From: Chenopodium formosanum
Lineage: Eukaryota; Streptophyta; Magnoliopsida; Caryophyllales; Amaranthaceae
Reading direction: 5' to 3'
Assembly: GCA_024500155.1 (NCBI GenBank)
Contig: CM044880.1
Coordinates: 13,040,879-13,104,878 of the forward strand
DNA: 64,000 nucleotides
Made by a program: the position numbers and the translations under genes. The notes under the pieces are model-generated. The model did not search any database. It was not told the DNA's origin and saw only the letters and a list, made by a program, of their open reading frames with translations. Positions 21,655 through 34,200 of this stretch are shown piece after piece (the stretch's first letter is position 1; each line of letters begins with the position of its first letter).

Positions 21655-23390
21655 GGAAAAAAAAAGAATAAATCTTATAAGAAATTATCATTACCAAAGG
21701 AAAACATGGCAAGACATTTAGTTTATTCAAAGGTCACCGGGTATAGATTAAAAGGGAAAAGGGTCATTACCTAAAAACAGAACAAGGCATTCAGATGCAA
21801 ACAGGTAAAGACCAAACTATTAAAAGATCATTACCTAAATGAGAAGCAAAAAGCTTCCACTGGTTAAGGCACACATGTTCTGACCAAAATATTAACAGAT
21901 CATTGCCAATAAAAACAGGGTTCAGTTAATGTTTCTAAGGGTCAATCCAAATCAAAGAAAATAATATTTTTCATCCCCATAAGGCTCTAATAGAAATATT
22001 GTTGAAGTTTTTGAAGATAAATGATCCAACCTAATAGAGTAATCATTACCAATGTCAAGTTGAATATTGCATTCACTTTCAGATGCATACATGTGTACAC
22101 CAATGGAATAAAAAAATCATGTTCAAAGGTTACCAGAACAAGGCAGTTACTGTCATAGGAAAACAAGTATAGACTTAAAACACAGATGGTCATTAAATAT
22201 AAAATACAAAGCATTGCATATTCTTTCAAAGGCAAAAAGACGCACACCAAAATAATAAATTATCATTACCAAAGGAAAACATGACAAGGCATTTATTGTC
22301 AAAGGATACCAGGTAGTTTAAAAGGAAAAATGGTCATTACCTAAAACAGAACAAGGCATTTACTTCCAAAGGACAACAGGCATAGATTAAAATAACAAAG
22401 ATTCATTACTTAAGAAAATAGAACAAGGCATTCAGACGAACACCGGTAAAGACCAAACTATTAAATGGTCATAACCTAAAAGAGAAGCAATAAGCATCCA
22501 CTATTTAAGGCAAACATGTGCCGACCAAAAAAGTGACAGATGATTGCCAATAAAAAAGGTTTTAGTTAATGTTTTTAAAAGAAAATCATTACCTAAAACA
22601 GAACAAGGCATTTACTTCCAAAGGACAACAGGCATAGATTAAAATAACAAAGATTCATTACTTAAGAAAACAGAACAAGGCATTCAGATGAACACAGGTA
22701 AAGACCAAACTATTAAATGGTCATAACCTAAAAGAGAAGCAATAAGCATCCACTATTTAAGGCAAACATGTGCCGACCAAAAAAGTGACAGATGATTGCT
22801 AATAAAAAAGGTTTTAGTTAATGTTTTTAAAAGGGTCAATCCAAATCAAAGAAAAAAAAATAAAAAAAAAAAGGAAAAAACCATAAAAGAATAGAAACAA
22901 AACAGAACTATGTATACAATACAGTTAATTTGCATAGAAACCAACACTTGTTTGTAATAATTTAGATTAAGTAAAAGCAAAATTCACATTATATTAAGTA
23001 AATTCATTAGATAAAGGAACATTATATCATTTGGTCAATTTGCAAAACATAGGGTCACCAACAAACCAAACTCAAAAATAACATGCATTGTTCTTAATCG
23101 AGAAACTCATTTAAGTTAAACAATAAAGTTGTTCATCAAAATGTCACTTTATAATCGATAAACTATCAAATGTTGAAAAACTTGTGGAATTTAGGACTGA
23201 TTTACAATTAGGACTAAAACTTGTGGAAAAAGCACAATCATGAGAAAACATTCCAAAAAATGAAGAAAAATCGGAACAATTTGAAAAAATAAAAAGGCAA
23301 TTAGCACAACATTACATTCTAAGTTTATAATAATTAAACCAAAAAATTGAAAAGAAAACCTATTAATTATAAAGTACATACCTTGTTTTC
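21655..23390 (-). other. Large 5' leader intron of the mobile-domain-like gene, with about 250-bp tandem repeats
   Basis: A splice donor (AACAAG/GTATGTAC) at about 23390 and an acceptor (CCAG/AAAAAATGG) just before the ATG at 21647 suggest an intron of about 1.7 kb in the 5' leader. Within it, 22334-22583 and 22585-22833 are nearly identical tandem units, and a diverged older unit lies at 21770-21960. The repeats contain no coding sequence. Confidence 0.55.
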
Positions 23391-23515
23391 AAGTTTGAAG
23401 TCGATGGAGGTTTTTTTCAAGAGAGAATGATCCAATTTTTGAGAGGTTTTTTTTAAAAAAATGGGGGAGAGTTGTGAAAGGGGAAGGCGGTTTTGATTGG
23501 GGTTTTTTATATTGA
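23391..23515 (-). promoter_or_regulatory. Candidate core promoter and leader exon of the mobile-domain-like gene
   Basis: On the minus strand a TATAAAAA-type box at about 23503-23511 is followed by about 110 bp of pyrimidine- and purine-rich leader ending in a GTATGT donor. Inferred from motif order only. Confidence 0.4.
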
Positions 23516-23578
23516 CGGTTTTTTCAATAGTTTTCTTTATTATTTTTTTTTCTCAAAAAAATAATTTTGACGGTTTAT

Positions 23579-23626
<48 letters not shown>

Positions 23627-25202
23627 TTGAATAGTTAATGTAAATTTTGTTAAAATAATTTGATTTCAAAAAGGGGTTTCATTTACCAAGGTGAATAAGT
23701 GGATGGGAAAGATGGAGTGTAGAGGTTGATTTGATATGTTATAATGATGACATTTATTTATCATTCATTTATTAAAATTTTAAAATATTAGTATTTAAAA
23801 TAAGTAGTTGAGCAATATCCAATATGTGTTTCAAGATTATGTAACAAGATGTTGTTAACAAAATAACTAGTGGCAAACCAAATAAATTTTCATTTAATAA
23901 TTTTTTTCATACATTTGTAATCACCAACATCTATTTGGATCATAAACTCGTCTTATGAGAGTCCATTCAAACTAAAGAAGCCCCTTTATTTTAATTTTTT
24001 TGGTTATTAATGATTATTTTATAGATTAATCGAGACTGATTATTTTATAGTTCATAGTACAATTATCACTTATATATTGACACCTTTAGCTAAGTTTTAT
24101 AATTCACTCTACAATTAACATTAATATCACTTGCTTAAGAGATCAAACCTTTTTCAAGTATGTGTGTCTTTTTGAAAAATCGTTATATTCAAGAAGGTCT
24201 TAGTGTGTCAAAAAGATTAAATTACATACATGTGATATCAAATATATTATTGAATATTTAATTTCTATAAGGTCATTTTTATTGTATTTTGGGCAAGTTG
24301 GTGTTATTTAACAAGTGACATAGGTTCATTTCTATATTAGTTATATATTCTTAAGTTGGTATGATTGTGTTTAAATTTTTCATTATTTTAATCAATTTTG
24401 TTGGTAAATCTAGATAAGTATATAGGTTAATACCTATTTTGCTGTTACAAAAAGATATTTTTTTTTTAATTTTTTCAAAAACCAATGTTATCAGTTAGGA
24501 AAAAATATCCTAAACAATATGGGAATCTTCCAAAAAAAAAAACAATGCAGATGAACCTTAAAATTGGTAAATATATACAGAGGTTTTTTTGTGTGGTTAT
24601 TTTAGTCAACCAATTTATACACACTACCGTTTTGATACACTTTACATATCTTAAATGATACGTGTAAACTAGTAATATATTATCCCCTATTATTTAAGTC
24701 AAGAATTGACTAACTCAAAAGGAAGTGCTTATTTATGGGCTAAAATAATGGAAACAAACAACGATAATTTTGTAGCTGAGTTCAAATTATATATCCTAAT
24801 AATGTAAGGTTTAGATAAATACATAAAAATCAAAATCAAAATATCACATATATATCGCTAAAAATTAAATGATACAGTGGTCTGGAATACCTTATTTACA
24901 ATAAAATCAATAAATATCATTAGTGTATAAATCTTTACGAAAACTTATTTTACTAAAATTCGTTATTACCTTTGTTAATTTTGATTTTTATTTTTTAGCT
25001 AATATTTTAGACACTCAAATTACATTTATTTTCGAAGTGTATGATGAATTTGAAAAAGTAATAACATATACTGATATAGGTCATCCCCAATAACTCAAGA
25101 AAACATTTTATTATTCTCTTCTAATACTACATTAAATTTAATAAATTCTAAATACAGAAAAATCATAAAATTTTGAAAGTTAACTAATTGCATACATATA
25201 TT
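23516..25202. other. AT-rich interval with 45-bp poly-T
   Basis: A T run of about 45 bases at 23581-23625 and otherwise AT-rich DNA. I see no gene, inverted repeat or other structure up to the stop of the next gene at 25203. Confidence 0.4.
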
Positions 25203-25787
25203 CTAATCCTCCAATGTAAGATCAACAAAATCCAAAAATTTAGTAATTTTTGGCACTTTTTCGGGTCGCTTGGTGAAGGATGTTGGCGTCCATGTTTCTT
25301 CACTAGTAATTATATCATCTGACATTTCCGCAACCTCAAGAACACGCTTTCCATTTTCATTCAATGGCATCATTTCGAACATATAATTCTCTCTGTTGTA
25401 AGAGTTAAGCTCAAGACGGAAAATTTGTTTAAGAAACTCTGGTTGACCTACTATCAAAGTTTCTGCTTGTGTTATACCACAGCCGATTATTAGTCTTTTC
25501 ATAAATATCCTAAATTGGATGAAATCTCTTGCTTGAGAGACATCATCACCAAGTATTCCGGGAGAAGGCCCACCATCTATGTTGTCATCGTAGGGCAACC
25601 CATTATCCATACGATACACCGTAACTTCATCATCAAAGATCATTTTAACCGTAGGTAATTGCCCACAAGAAAGCAAGATGTCAATAACCTTTTTGTCCCC
25701 AATAGTGTAAAGCAAATGCAACATAAATAAACTAAAATGAATAATGTCAAACAAATGATCAAAGACAGCATCTGGATTAGGTGCCAT
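25203..25787 (-). CDS. Unknown 194-residue protein, paralogue 1 of an inverted pair (MULE cargo)
   Basis: An intact single-exon frame starting at MAPNPDAVFDHLFD. A longer frame upstream to 25943 exists, but its extra 52 residues lie in the promoter and the paralogue at 29527 starts at the same place, so I chose 25787. Conserved blocks shared with the paralogue are CGQLPT, DDEVTVYR, LGDDVS, RIFMKRLII, FRLELNSY, LNENGKRVLE, EETWTP and KVPKIT, ending in an acidic DLTLED. No known domain recognised, no signal peptide or clear membrane span. Two TTTGGCGC boxes and a TATA box lie upstream. Function unknown; conservation of two open copies suggests it was under selection. Confidence 0.75.
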   Translation of the reverse strand: MAPNPDAVFDHLFDIIHFSLFMLHLLYTIGDKKVIDILLSCGQLPTVKMIFDDEVTVYRMDNGLPYDDNIDGGPSPGILGDDVSQARDFIQFRIFMKRLIIGCGITQAETLIVGQPEFLKQIFRLELNSYNRENYMFEMMPLNENGKRVLEVAEMSDDIITSEETWTPTSFTKRPEKVPKITKFLDFVDLTLED

Positions 25788-25886
25788 TTCTGAATAAAAT
25801 GAAATGATAGATAGAAAAATAAATCGTGGCAGTTTTAAAAAAGAAAGATATTGCAATGAATAACTGAAGTGCTTTGAATTGGTAAA

Positions 25887-25958
25887 ATAGCTATGTATAT
25901 ATAGCATAAATGTGGCGCCAAAATGCCAGTAATTTCCCCCCAAAAAATGGCGCCAAAT
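25887..25958 (-). promoter_or_regulatory. Twin E2F-like sites and TATA box of paralogue 1
   Basis: Reading toward the gene, TTTGGCGC occurs at 25950-25957 and again at 25915-25922, 35 bp apart, each within the palindrome TGGCGCCA, followed by a TATATATA box at about 25895-25903. TTTGGCGC fits the plant E2F consensus TTTSSCGC. The same arrangement precedes the paralogue at 29527. Function as E2F sites is inference. Confidence 0.6.
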
Positions 25959-27116
25959 TGTGTAACTTAATTTTAATTTTAATTTTACTTTTTAAATTAA
26001 AAAATATGTAACGTTTTTGGTTCAATATTATACTTCTTAATAATGGAATAAATCATACATTCCAAAATATATAAAATGAAAAAATATTTGGTAAACTAAA
26101 TATGTAAAAAGATAATAGTATGAAATTATAAATATATGGCAGATCACCCAAAAAGCATTTAAAACATATGACAGATCACCGAAGAAAGAAACTATTAAGG
26201 ATATTTTATAGGTAAAACCCTCTTAGTAATTGGTCATTACATATAAGGTTAAAAAAATTATAATTACATTTATTTAATATATAAAGGTAATTGCATACAT
26301 ATAGGTAAAATAATCGGTCAATCACTTTATACACCCTACTAATTTCTGTTAACGAATTATATCTTATATATATATATTTATCAACAGAATCAATTCCACA
26401 ATTTACTATGTTTCTAATTTCCGAATTTGATGCGGTTTTAATATACTTTTACGATGATATATATTATCTTATATTAATCAAATTTACCTTATCTATTTTT
26501 ATTGAGTAAAATAAATTAAAAAATAAGTTGATTGAAAAAAGGATAATATACGTAATTCGTTAAACAAAGCATTGCAACATGTTCACACGATCTAAATAAA
26601 GAATTTTCACATTATTTTATTAAGTTTTTAAAAATAGTTAGATAAATTATGCAGTTACCAAAGATAAATATCAAAAGTCAAAAAATAAAATCTTCACCCA
26701 TGTTCATTATATTTCAAAACTGTTACCCTATACATGTAAACGTGATATTATTGGATTAAGTTTAACCATAATTATAACCCCTTATCGAGGAGAAGTAACC
26801 ATAATTATAACCCCTTATTTAGGAGAAGTAACCATAATTAATACATGTACAAATAAATTATATAAATTGGTGCCAATAACAATAAAATAAAAATCTAATA
26901 TTTATTTTAATTTAAAAAAGTAATAACAGTACAGGTGCAATAAAAATAAACAATTTATATATCAATATAAGTAATAACCAAACATTAAATTAATCATTAC
27001 ATATAAATTATGTAGCACAAGTACAACTAATAATTTTTGTTTGCAACATAAACAGTAGTAAAACTTTTTTTTTTTTGAAACCAAATACTATAAATGCTTA
27101 ATAATTACATAATAGA
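25959..27116. other. AT-rich interval with short direct repeats
   Basis: No gene is seen. At about 26765-26840 a unit of about 36 bp (ACCATAATTATAACCCCTTAT...GGAGAAGTA) is repeated two and a half times. The rest is AT-rich. Confidence 0.4.
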
Positions 27117-27888
27117 TTATTTATTTTTACGTAGACGGCGCAGAGCCATGTATTTAAAGTAATCCGGCTTTGGCCTCTTAATTCTGTGTTCTTCAGGGTT
27201 GTCATTAAACCAAGTCCACCTCCGACGAACTCTAGAATCATTCACAAAGAACGGTATAGCCCTACCCCACTCACGACAAACAAGCATTGCTTGTGCAACC
27301 CTTTTTTCGCTCATTTTTGACCAAATTAACTCCATCACCGTCTTGACTCCGCCTACACAAGGACTTTTAGGATCAATAGGAATCACATCATGAAATGTGC
27401 ACAATTGAAAGTATAATGTTTTTGGCAACGGTGGTACAGACCACTTAGGGTCCCTCATTTTATCTTCCGCAATATTCTGTAAACAGTTGCAAACCCTATT
27501 GTCTGATGGTCCGTTTTGCCCATCGATTATCTTTTGTCTTTTTAACTGTCATTCATCATAGTTTGAAACATCATTTCTTTTTTGTTTTTTGCTAGATGAT
27601 GTAGTGCATCCATCACCGTCCAATGGCCTTTTGCATACAGTACGAACATCCTGTGCAAGGCATTTGAAAATTAAATGCAATAACATAGCATATAATGACG
27701 TCAATATATGTTAAATTCTTTAGGAAATGCATAAAGCACAATAAAAGCAAGTAATGAATATATACGATATTTATCTTTGTGTTATAATAGTAAAATGAAA
27801 TACATACTAATTAAATAATATAAGATATAACACATACACTGTCTTGTTCCTCTTCTGCGTTGTCTGAATAAATCTCTTTGATCTCCAT
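27117..27888 (-). pseudogene. Unknown two-exon gene between the paralogue pair, one in-frame stop
   Basis: Exon 1 (27838-27888) encodes MEIKEIYSDNAEEEQDS and ends at GTATGTG. Exon 2 (27117-27650) begins after TTGCACAG and joins in phase 0, with a basic patch (KRPLDGDG, SSKKQKR) that looks like a nuclear signal. A TGA at 27549-27551 interrupts the frame; after it the same frame runs to 27117 with MRDPKWSVPPLPKTLYFQL, a region rich in Trp/Arg (VCREWGRAIPFFVNDSRVRRRWTWF) and a basic end. The last part faintly recalls F-box-type repeats but I cannot assign it. Translation could also begin at the Met at 27458, giving 113 residues. Confidence 0.55.
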
Positions 27889-29340
27889 TCTGCCTTGACC
27901 AACGTTTTTTTTTTTTTTTTTTTTTTTTGTTATAAAATATTAACCAGAAGAATTAAATGATTTAGATTTATATTAAAAAAATTATAACCGTTTTTTAGAA
28001 TTATCCTAATAATGTAACCGTTTTTTAGATAAGAATTAAATTACAGTTTTAGCAGTTGTTTTTTGACGAGGGAACTTGCAGTTGTTTGACTGATGATGGA
28101 ACATTGGAATGTTAAAGATGCATAAATTAATTCAAATAAATATTTTGGCAGATTATTATTAAAAAACATACAGACCAATTATTTGATGTAAATTTAATTT
28201 TAATATATCAACTACGCAATTTTAATTTTAATTTAGATGATCTATTTATAAACAAGGCTTAAGTTTAAATTATGAAAATTTGTACTGTAACTGTTTAAAT
28301 AAAATATGATATGAATTGGCATTTCATAGTGTTTAAAATTTCCAAAATTTAAATAAAATTATCATACCAATAAAAAATTGTATGGTAACAAATAATTTTA
28401 ATTTGTCCTTCCCTTAAATAAAATATATGAAATTGCTCCTAAAGTTAAGCAATCAACACCTACAATAAAGCAATCATATTTATCTAGTTGCTTTAATTAT
28501 ACTATACCTAATTATGAAATCTTGCTATAAATTTTAAAATCAACCAAAGTAAAATAATGAAAGCTACCATATGTATTATTTTCTTTTCCTTACATATTAA
28601 CGCTTGTATATTATTATTTTTTTTTTGAAAAAAAGACATGTACTATAATCGTGTATAAGGCTATTATTAATACTAATTTGTTAAAGATGAAATGCTTAAA
28701 TGAAACATATACAGCGTAAATAAGCGTATTCTAAATTTCAGAGTAAAACCTTCCTGAAACCTCAAATCTCAGGAAAGTTTTACTCTGAAATTTAAAATAT
28801 GCTTTATCATGTTCAGTTTTATGTCATTACATATTTAATACATAATATTAAAACTATTTTATTTGGTGTGATTCACCTAAATTTAAAAAGTATACACTAA
28901 TAACTAACGTTCATTTCAAAATTACTATTTTATTGATTTTTTTTTTACAAAACCAATAATAATAATAATATTTAATTGATACTATAATAACTTCCAGTTC
29001 AGATGCAAAAAATAATAGACGGATCAGTTACTATTTTTTCACAAAAATATGTAATGTCCAACTACATTATTTGACATGTCTTCATAATTTTTTTCAAGTG
29101 TTTCGTGGGTTATATGGATCAATTTTTTTTTTGTTACATGACCGTATACGTATTTTTTAGTCTTATGAATTTATATTATAGTAGGAAATATGATTTGTAA
29201 TTTTTTGTAAAGGTATTTTATGATTTGATTGACTCTACAAAAATAGATTGACTTTACTAAGCATTAGGTTATTTCAGTTATTCGGTAGGATTTATTCCAA
29301 CTTACCCCAAAAAAAAGTAAATATTGAACTGCATAATATC
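27889..29340. other. AT-rich interval with poly-T and a hairpin
   Basis: A poly-T run at about 27906-27929 follows the start of the unknown gene. No gene is seen. The notable structure is the hairpin at 28721-28804, listed separately. Confidence 0.4.
28721..28804. repeat. Short hairpin with about 35-bp stem
   Basis: Left arm (28724-28758, containing AATTTCAGAGTAAAACCTT) pairs with the right arm (28768-28802) with a few mismatches and a loop of about 9-11 bases. The size and the small number of mismatches are similar to a young plant microRNA precursor or the relic of a tiny MITE. There is no evidence of transcription in the sequence. Confidence 0.5.
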
Positions 29341-29367
29341 TTTAGGGTATGTAATCTGTATGTAGTT

Positions 29368-29430
29368 TTTGGCGCCACTATATGGTGGGAAAATATATCA
29401 TTTTGGCGCCAATTTAATGGTTTATATACG
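29368..29430 (+). promoter_or_regulatory. Twin E2F-like sites and TATA box of paralogue 2
   Basis: TTTGGCGC occurs at 29368-29375 and 29402-29409, 34 bp apart, each as the palindrome TGGCGCCA, with a GGGAAAA block between them as in paralogue 1, followed by TTTATATA at about 29422-29429. The ATG of the gene is about 100 bp further on. Confidence 0.6.
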
Positions 29431-29526
29431 TATCTAAATCACCAATTGTAAAGCATCACAGTTACTTCCACGCAATCATTTTGGTGAATACCCTAAATTC
29501 TCTTCTTACTTTCATTTTCTTCAGAA

Positions 29527-30117
29527 ATGCCTCCTAATCCAGAAGCTGTCTTTGACCATCAGTTTGATATTTTTGAAATTAGATTATTTATATCTCATTT
29601 ACTTTATTGTATTGGTGAAAAAAAGGTAAGTGACATATTGCATGCATGTGGGCAATTACCCACAATTGAATTGATTTTTGCCGATGAAGTTACGGTGTAT
29701 CGTTGGGATAACGGATTTCCCTACGATGACAACCCGAATGATGGGCCTCTTCCCGGAATGTTGGGTGATGATGTAAGTCATGCAAAAGATTTAATCGAAT
29801 TACGCATATTTATGAAAAGACTAATCATTGTTTGTGGTGAAACAAAAGCCAAGTCTTTGATTGATGATGTAACAGTTGGAGAGTTTCTTAAAAATATCTT
29901 TCGGCTCGAGCTGAACTCCTACTACAAAGAGCAATACATGTTCAACAAGTTGCCGTTGAATGAGAATGGAAAACGTGTTCTTGAGATTGCGGAGACGCTT
30001 TATGATATTGTTTTAAATGAAGAAACATGGACTCCAAATTGGTTCACCAAACGTACTGAAAAAGTTCCCAAGATAACCGTATTTATTGATTATATTGATC
30101 TAACGTTGGATGATTAG
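29527..30117 (+). CDS. Unknown 196-residue protein, paralogue 2 of the inverted pair (MULE cargo)
   Basis: Intact single-exon frame starting MPPNPEAVFDHQFDIF. It shares most of its length with paralogue 1 at 25203-25787 in opposite orientation; blocks CGQLPT, DEVTVYR, LGDDVS, RIFMKRLII, FRLELNSY, PLNENGKRVLEIAE and EETWTP are conserved, and both end in acidic DLTL(E/D)D. No known domain recognised. The promoter with twin TTTGGCGC boxes is shared with its paralogue, which suggests joint regulation, perhaps at S phase. Confidence 0.78.
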   Translation: MPPNPEAVFDHQFDIFEIRLFISHLLYCIGEKKVSDILHACGQLPTIELIFADEVTVYRWDNGFPYDDNPNDGPLPGMLGDDVSHAKDLIELRIFMKRLIIVCGETKAKSLIDDVTVGEFLKNIFRLELNSYYKEQYMFNKLPLNENGKRVLEIAETLYDIVLNEETWTPNWFTKRTEKVPKITVFIDYIDLTLDD

Positions 30118-31235
30118 ATGTTTTTAATTACTTAGTTTGATGAAGTTGCAGGTTAATATGGAATAAAACCATCTGCTTTTTTTTTTTTTAATTTTTTTTA
30201 ATTTTTTTTTTAGGTTGATGTAATCATTATATTCAATAATACGTATTTTCCTTATTTTAGTGGTGTTGATATATTTATGCATAATACGTATTTTCACAAC
30301 TTTTGGAAATAAAAGTTATTTTCGCTCAAATTATTTTTGGGTAGAAAAAGATAATACTCGAAAATCAATAAATCAAATATTGACATATCTTCACACGATT
30401 TAAAAAAAAGGAAAGGATAACCTCTAATGTATGCAAAATAATAATGAATATATTTGCACCGTAATTATAGGCACGTAATCTTCACATGATTTAAAAAAAA
30501 GGAAAGGATAACCACTAATGTATGCAAAATACTAATGAATATATTTGCCCATAATTATAGGCACGTAATAGGGATTAGTTCAGTTTATTTGATATATAAC
30601 CAATTATTTCCAAAACGATTTATAAAAAAAAGAAATATAAAGAAATAAATTATTTCAACATTCATGTTTAATTGAGTTTAATCCTTCATGAAACAGAATC
30701 GAATCAAATTTTAGTGGTCCTTCCATGGACAGCAATTTGTTACATTAGACATTATGTTTAATAATGTAATTATATAAACAAATACTAAGGTGATTTAAAT
30801 ACCCTTCCACGCACAAATGTATTAGCACGCACAAATGTATTAGCCAAATATAAAATTTGTCAATACCTATTCACCTAGCGTGAGTTTATCATCATAATAA
30901 AACTAAAGGACACAAAAAAAACGATATATTCACTTAAGTTATACAAATAATATAAAATGGAATAAAATAAACATCACATCCACATTTGTGAACATTAGTA
31001 AAATAAAAGATTAATTGAAAAAATTTGAAATTATGTAGTAAAATAAAAGATTACTTGAAAAGATTTTTACTTATTTGTTAACAAAAAAAGGATGTTTAGT
31101 TATTATCCTTTTTTCATGGTTATCATTTTTTTATATTGAAAATTTGGTTTATTTTTTCCAAATATGTATACAACCTTTTTCAAACTTTGAAATTCTAAGC
31201 CAACACGGGTATCTATTAGAGAAGAAGACTCATAT
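30118..31235. other. AT-rich interval with a 90-bp tandem duplication
   Basis: No gene. About 90 bp are repeated in tandem at 30389-30478 and 30479-30570, both containing GGAAAGGATAACC and GGCACGTAAT. The frame at 31075-31263 overlaps the likely first coding exon of the transposase in another frame and is not supported. Confidence 0.45.
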
Positions 31236-34200
31236 ATGGATGTTGGTAGAGAAGAAGAGGTAGGTGGCATAAACTTGTTTTATTGTGGTTTGTTTTATTT
31301 AAAATAATTCATATTTTATTAACGATAAACGGTGTGTGACAAATTTAATGGCTTTATCGACAATTTAAAAATTAGGATCCAATAGAGGATGCTATGCAAA
31401 ATCCAGAGGTAATATATATCATTTCACATACAATGTAAAAAAAATTATTTTAAACAAACTTAAAAAATTCTAAATACGACATTTAACCCATAATTAATAC
31501 AGGTTAGTAACGATGAAGATGAGATTGTTAATGTTTCAGACACCGACGATGATGAAATTCTTGATTCGTTTGCTGACATATGGGAAAAAATTGGCAAGAA
31601 GATAGAAGACTTCACTTTCCAAGATATGCAACAACTGTCTTTCAAAACCCATCAAACCTGCATTAAATTTTATAACATGTACGCCAAGGTAAAAGGTTTT
31701 GGAATCCGTCTAAAACATGCAACAACGAGCAAATTTGATGGTCATCCGACTTCACAAAAGATTTGGTGTAACAGAGAAGGGTTTCGTGAAACAAAACACT
31801 TGGGAAGACCTGGTAGAAAGCGTAAAAAGAGGCCGATAACACAATGTGGTTGCAAAGCATTCATATGTTTCAAGTGGGATCACCGATATGATTCATGGTA
31901 CGTGAAAGAATTTGTGGCTGAGCACAATGGTCATGATTTAGTTCCCATGAACCAAGTCTATTTTGAAAGGTTGGTTTTCACTTTATGTCACATACATCAT
32001 AACTAATTAAATATTTAAGTTTATACATTCGTTAAATAATATTAATTTTGTTGAATATATTACAGGAGCCACAAAAAAGTCACCAAAGCAGATGAGATTC
32101 GAATTAAGTCCTTAATTCAGTCTGGAGTGAAACCATCCATCACTATGAGAAATTTAGCACAAACTGCAGGGGGGATACGTGAAGTCAGGTTCTTAACAAA
32201 AGACTTGTACAATACATGTGAGAAGTTCAAAAAATAGGAGATAAAGGATGGAGACACAGAAACTATGTTAGCGTACTTACTTTGAAAAACATCCTCTGAA
32301 CCTTCTTTTTTTCTAAGGTACACACGTGATGAGTACGATGGTATAGAAAAAATGTTTTGGTGTGATGGGATATGTCAAGGGAATTACAAGGCTTTTGGAT
32401 CAGTAATTGCATTCGACACGACTTATAAGCTAAACGCCTACAACAAACCTTTTGTGGTGATTGTAGGAGTAAACCACCACAGGAAGACAGTGCCGTTAGG
32501 TGTCGCTTTGGTCACAAATGAAAAAACAGACACTTACATATGGGTGCTTCGACAATTACTTGAGGCTGGAGGCAACGTTGCTCCTTTCACTGTTGTCACA
32601 GATGGGGACAAGTCTATGAAACTTGCCATTGAAGAAGTTTTCCCACATGCTCACCATAGATTATGTCTATGGCATCTTATGCGCAACATCAAGGGCCATA
32701 CAAACAGACGCTTTTGCAGTGGAATCATGAAATGTGTTGACGGGGCTCGGACACCGTCTGAGTTTGAACAAGCATGGGAAGACTTAATGAAGGCATATGA
32801 TGAAGTAAGAGATAAAAAGTGGGCTAAAGATTTGTACAATGATAAACATAAATGGGCTGAGGCTTTTATGGTTGGACAATTTTATGCAGGTAAGAAAATT
32901 ACTTTCTATACGCAATGAGCAATAATAACAATGATCATTACCTGTACTGTTTTGGGGGTTATCTATATACATTTGCCTACCTTTTTATTCATAGTGTAAT
33001 GACACATTATTATATAGATGGTTACCAATTATTTCTAAAACTAGTCCTTTTTTTCAAATTGTGTTATATATAATATGTTGAAACATGTGGCAAATGTATG
33101 TGCAATTCTAAACATATAAATAGGTGTTTACCAGTTACAATATATGTAATATTATACACACATATACATCATTACACTTTATTGTACCTTAATATATAAT
33201 TAGGTAAGATTTTTTTGTAGAATAATATGAGCCCAGTGATAATTATATCACTTATTACTTATGTTATGTGCAGGTATGAGAAGCACTCAAAGATGTGAGT
33301 CTATGAATAGCACACCTAAAACGGTTATAACAAAAGAAATAATGTTGTATCGTTTTGTGGAGTTGTATGACCAAGTACTTGAACATATCCGATTTGAAGA
33401 AGACAAAGATGATTACATCTCCACACACACATTTTCCATTATAACTGGTGTATTGACTGAAATAAAAACACAAGCAGCTCAAACCTACACAAGGAATGTG
33501 TACAATCTGTTTTGTAAAGAACTTGAGTTTGAATCAAGGCACATTGTGACAAAGGTGAAAGAAGAAAAAGGGCATGTTGACGGGTCGTCAACAACCTACT
33601 GGTTAAAACGATTGTGTGTTGAAAGATTGTAATTACATTGTGTGCTACAATGACAAGCTAAAACAACTAGTTTGTTGTTGTATGAAATACAATGCAATTG
33701 GTTTGCCTTGTCGTCATATGTTTGCGGTCATGAAATATAGAGGAATGGTTGAACTACCAGAAAGTTGCATTCTTCGTAGGTGGACAATAAAAGCAAAGAG
33801 CAATATATCAAATTCATTGAAGCAGCAAGATTTTCAAAAGAGGAATGATCAGGCATCGACAAATGGGCGTTTTGCTTTCCTCATTGGTCTAAGTACACAA
33901 CTTAGTAGAATGGTGTCTACATCGTATGATCGATCTATTTGGCTCAGAGACAAATTAGCAAAAATGATCCTGGAAATAGAGAAGGAGAAAATAAATCCTA
34001 ATGAGAAGGATATTATCAGAGAACAAAAGAAAAGAAAAGGCAAGGGTAAACTAAAAAAGGAGGTTAAGACCACTGGGAATGAAAATGTCGACACATGGGT
34101 TCATGATATTGGCAAGTCTGTTCATGATATTACTAATCAGGGTACGCATTGCCAAGCCAAATCTCAAGGAGTTGCGCCACAAGTCATAAAACGTGGTGGT

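Noticed and set aside
25788..25943. N-terminal extension of paralogue 1 with a hydrophobic stretch
   Set aside because: It covers the TATA box and leader; paralogue 2 starts at the equivalent internal Met.
31075..31263. Frame of 62 hydrophobic residues before the transposase
   Set aside because: The transposase exon at 31236 uses another frame with correct splice phases.
32352..32918. Host FHY3/FAR1 transcription factor
   Set aside because: The domain order would also fit, but the gene is inside MULE TIRs and carries stops, so a transposase is the better reading.
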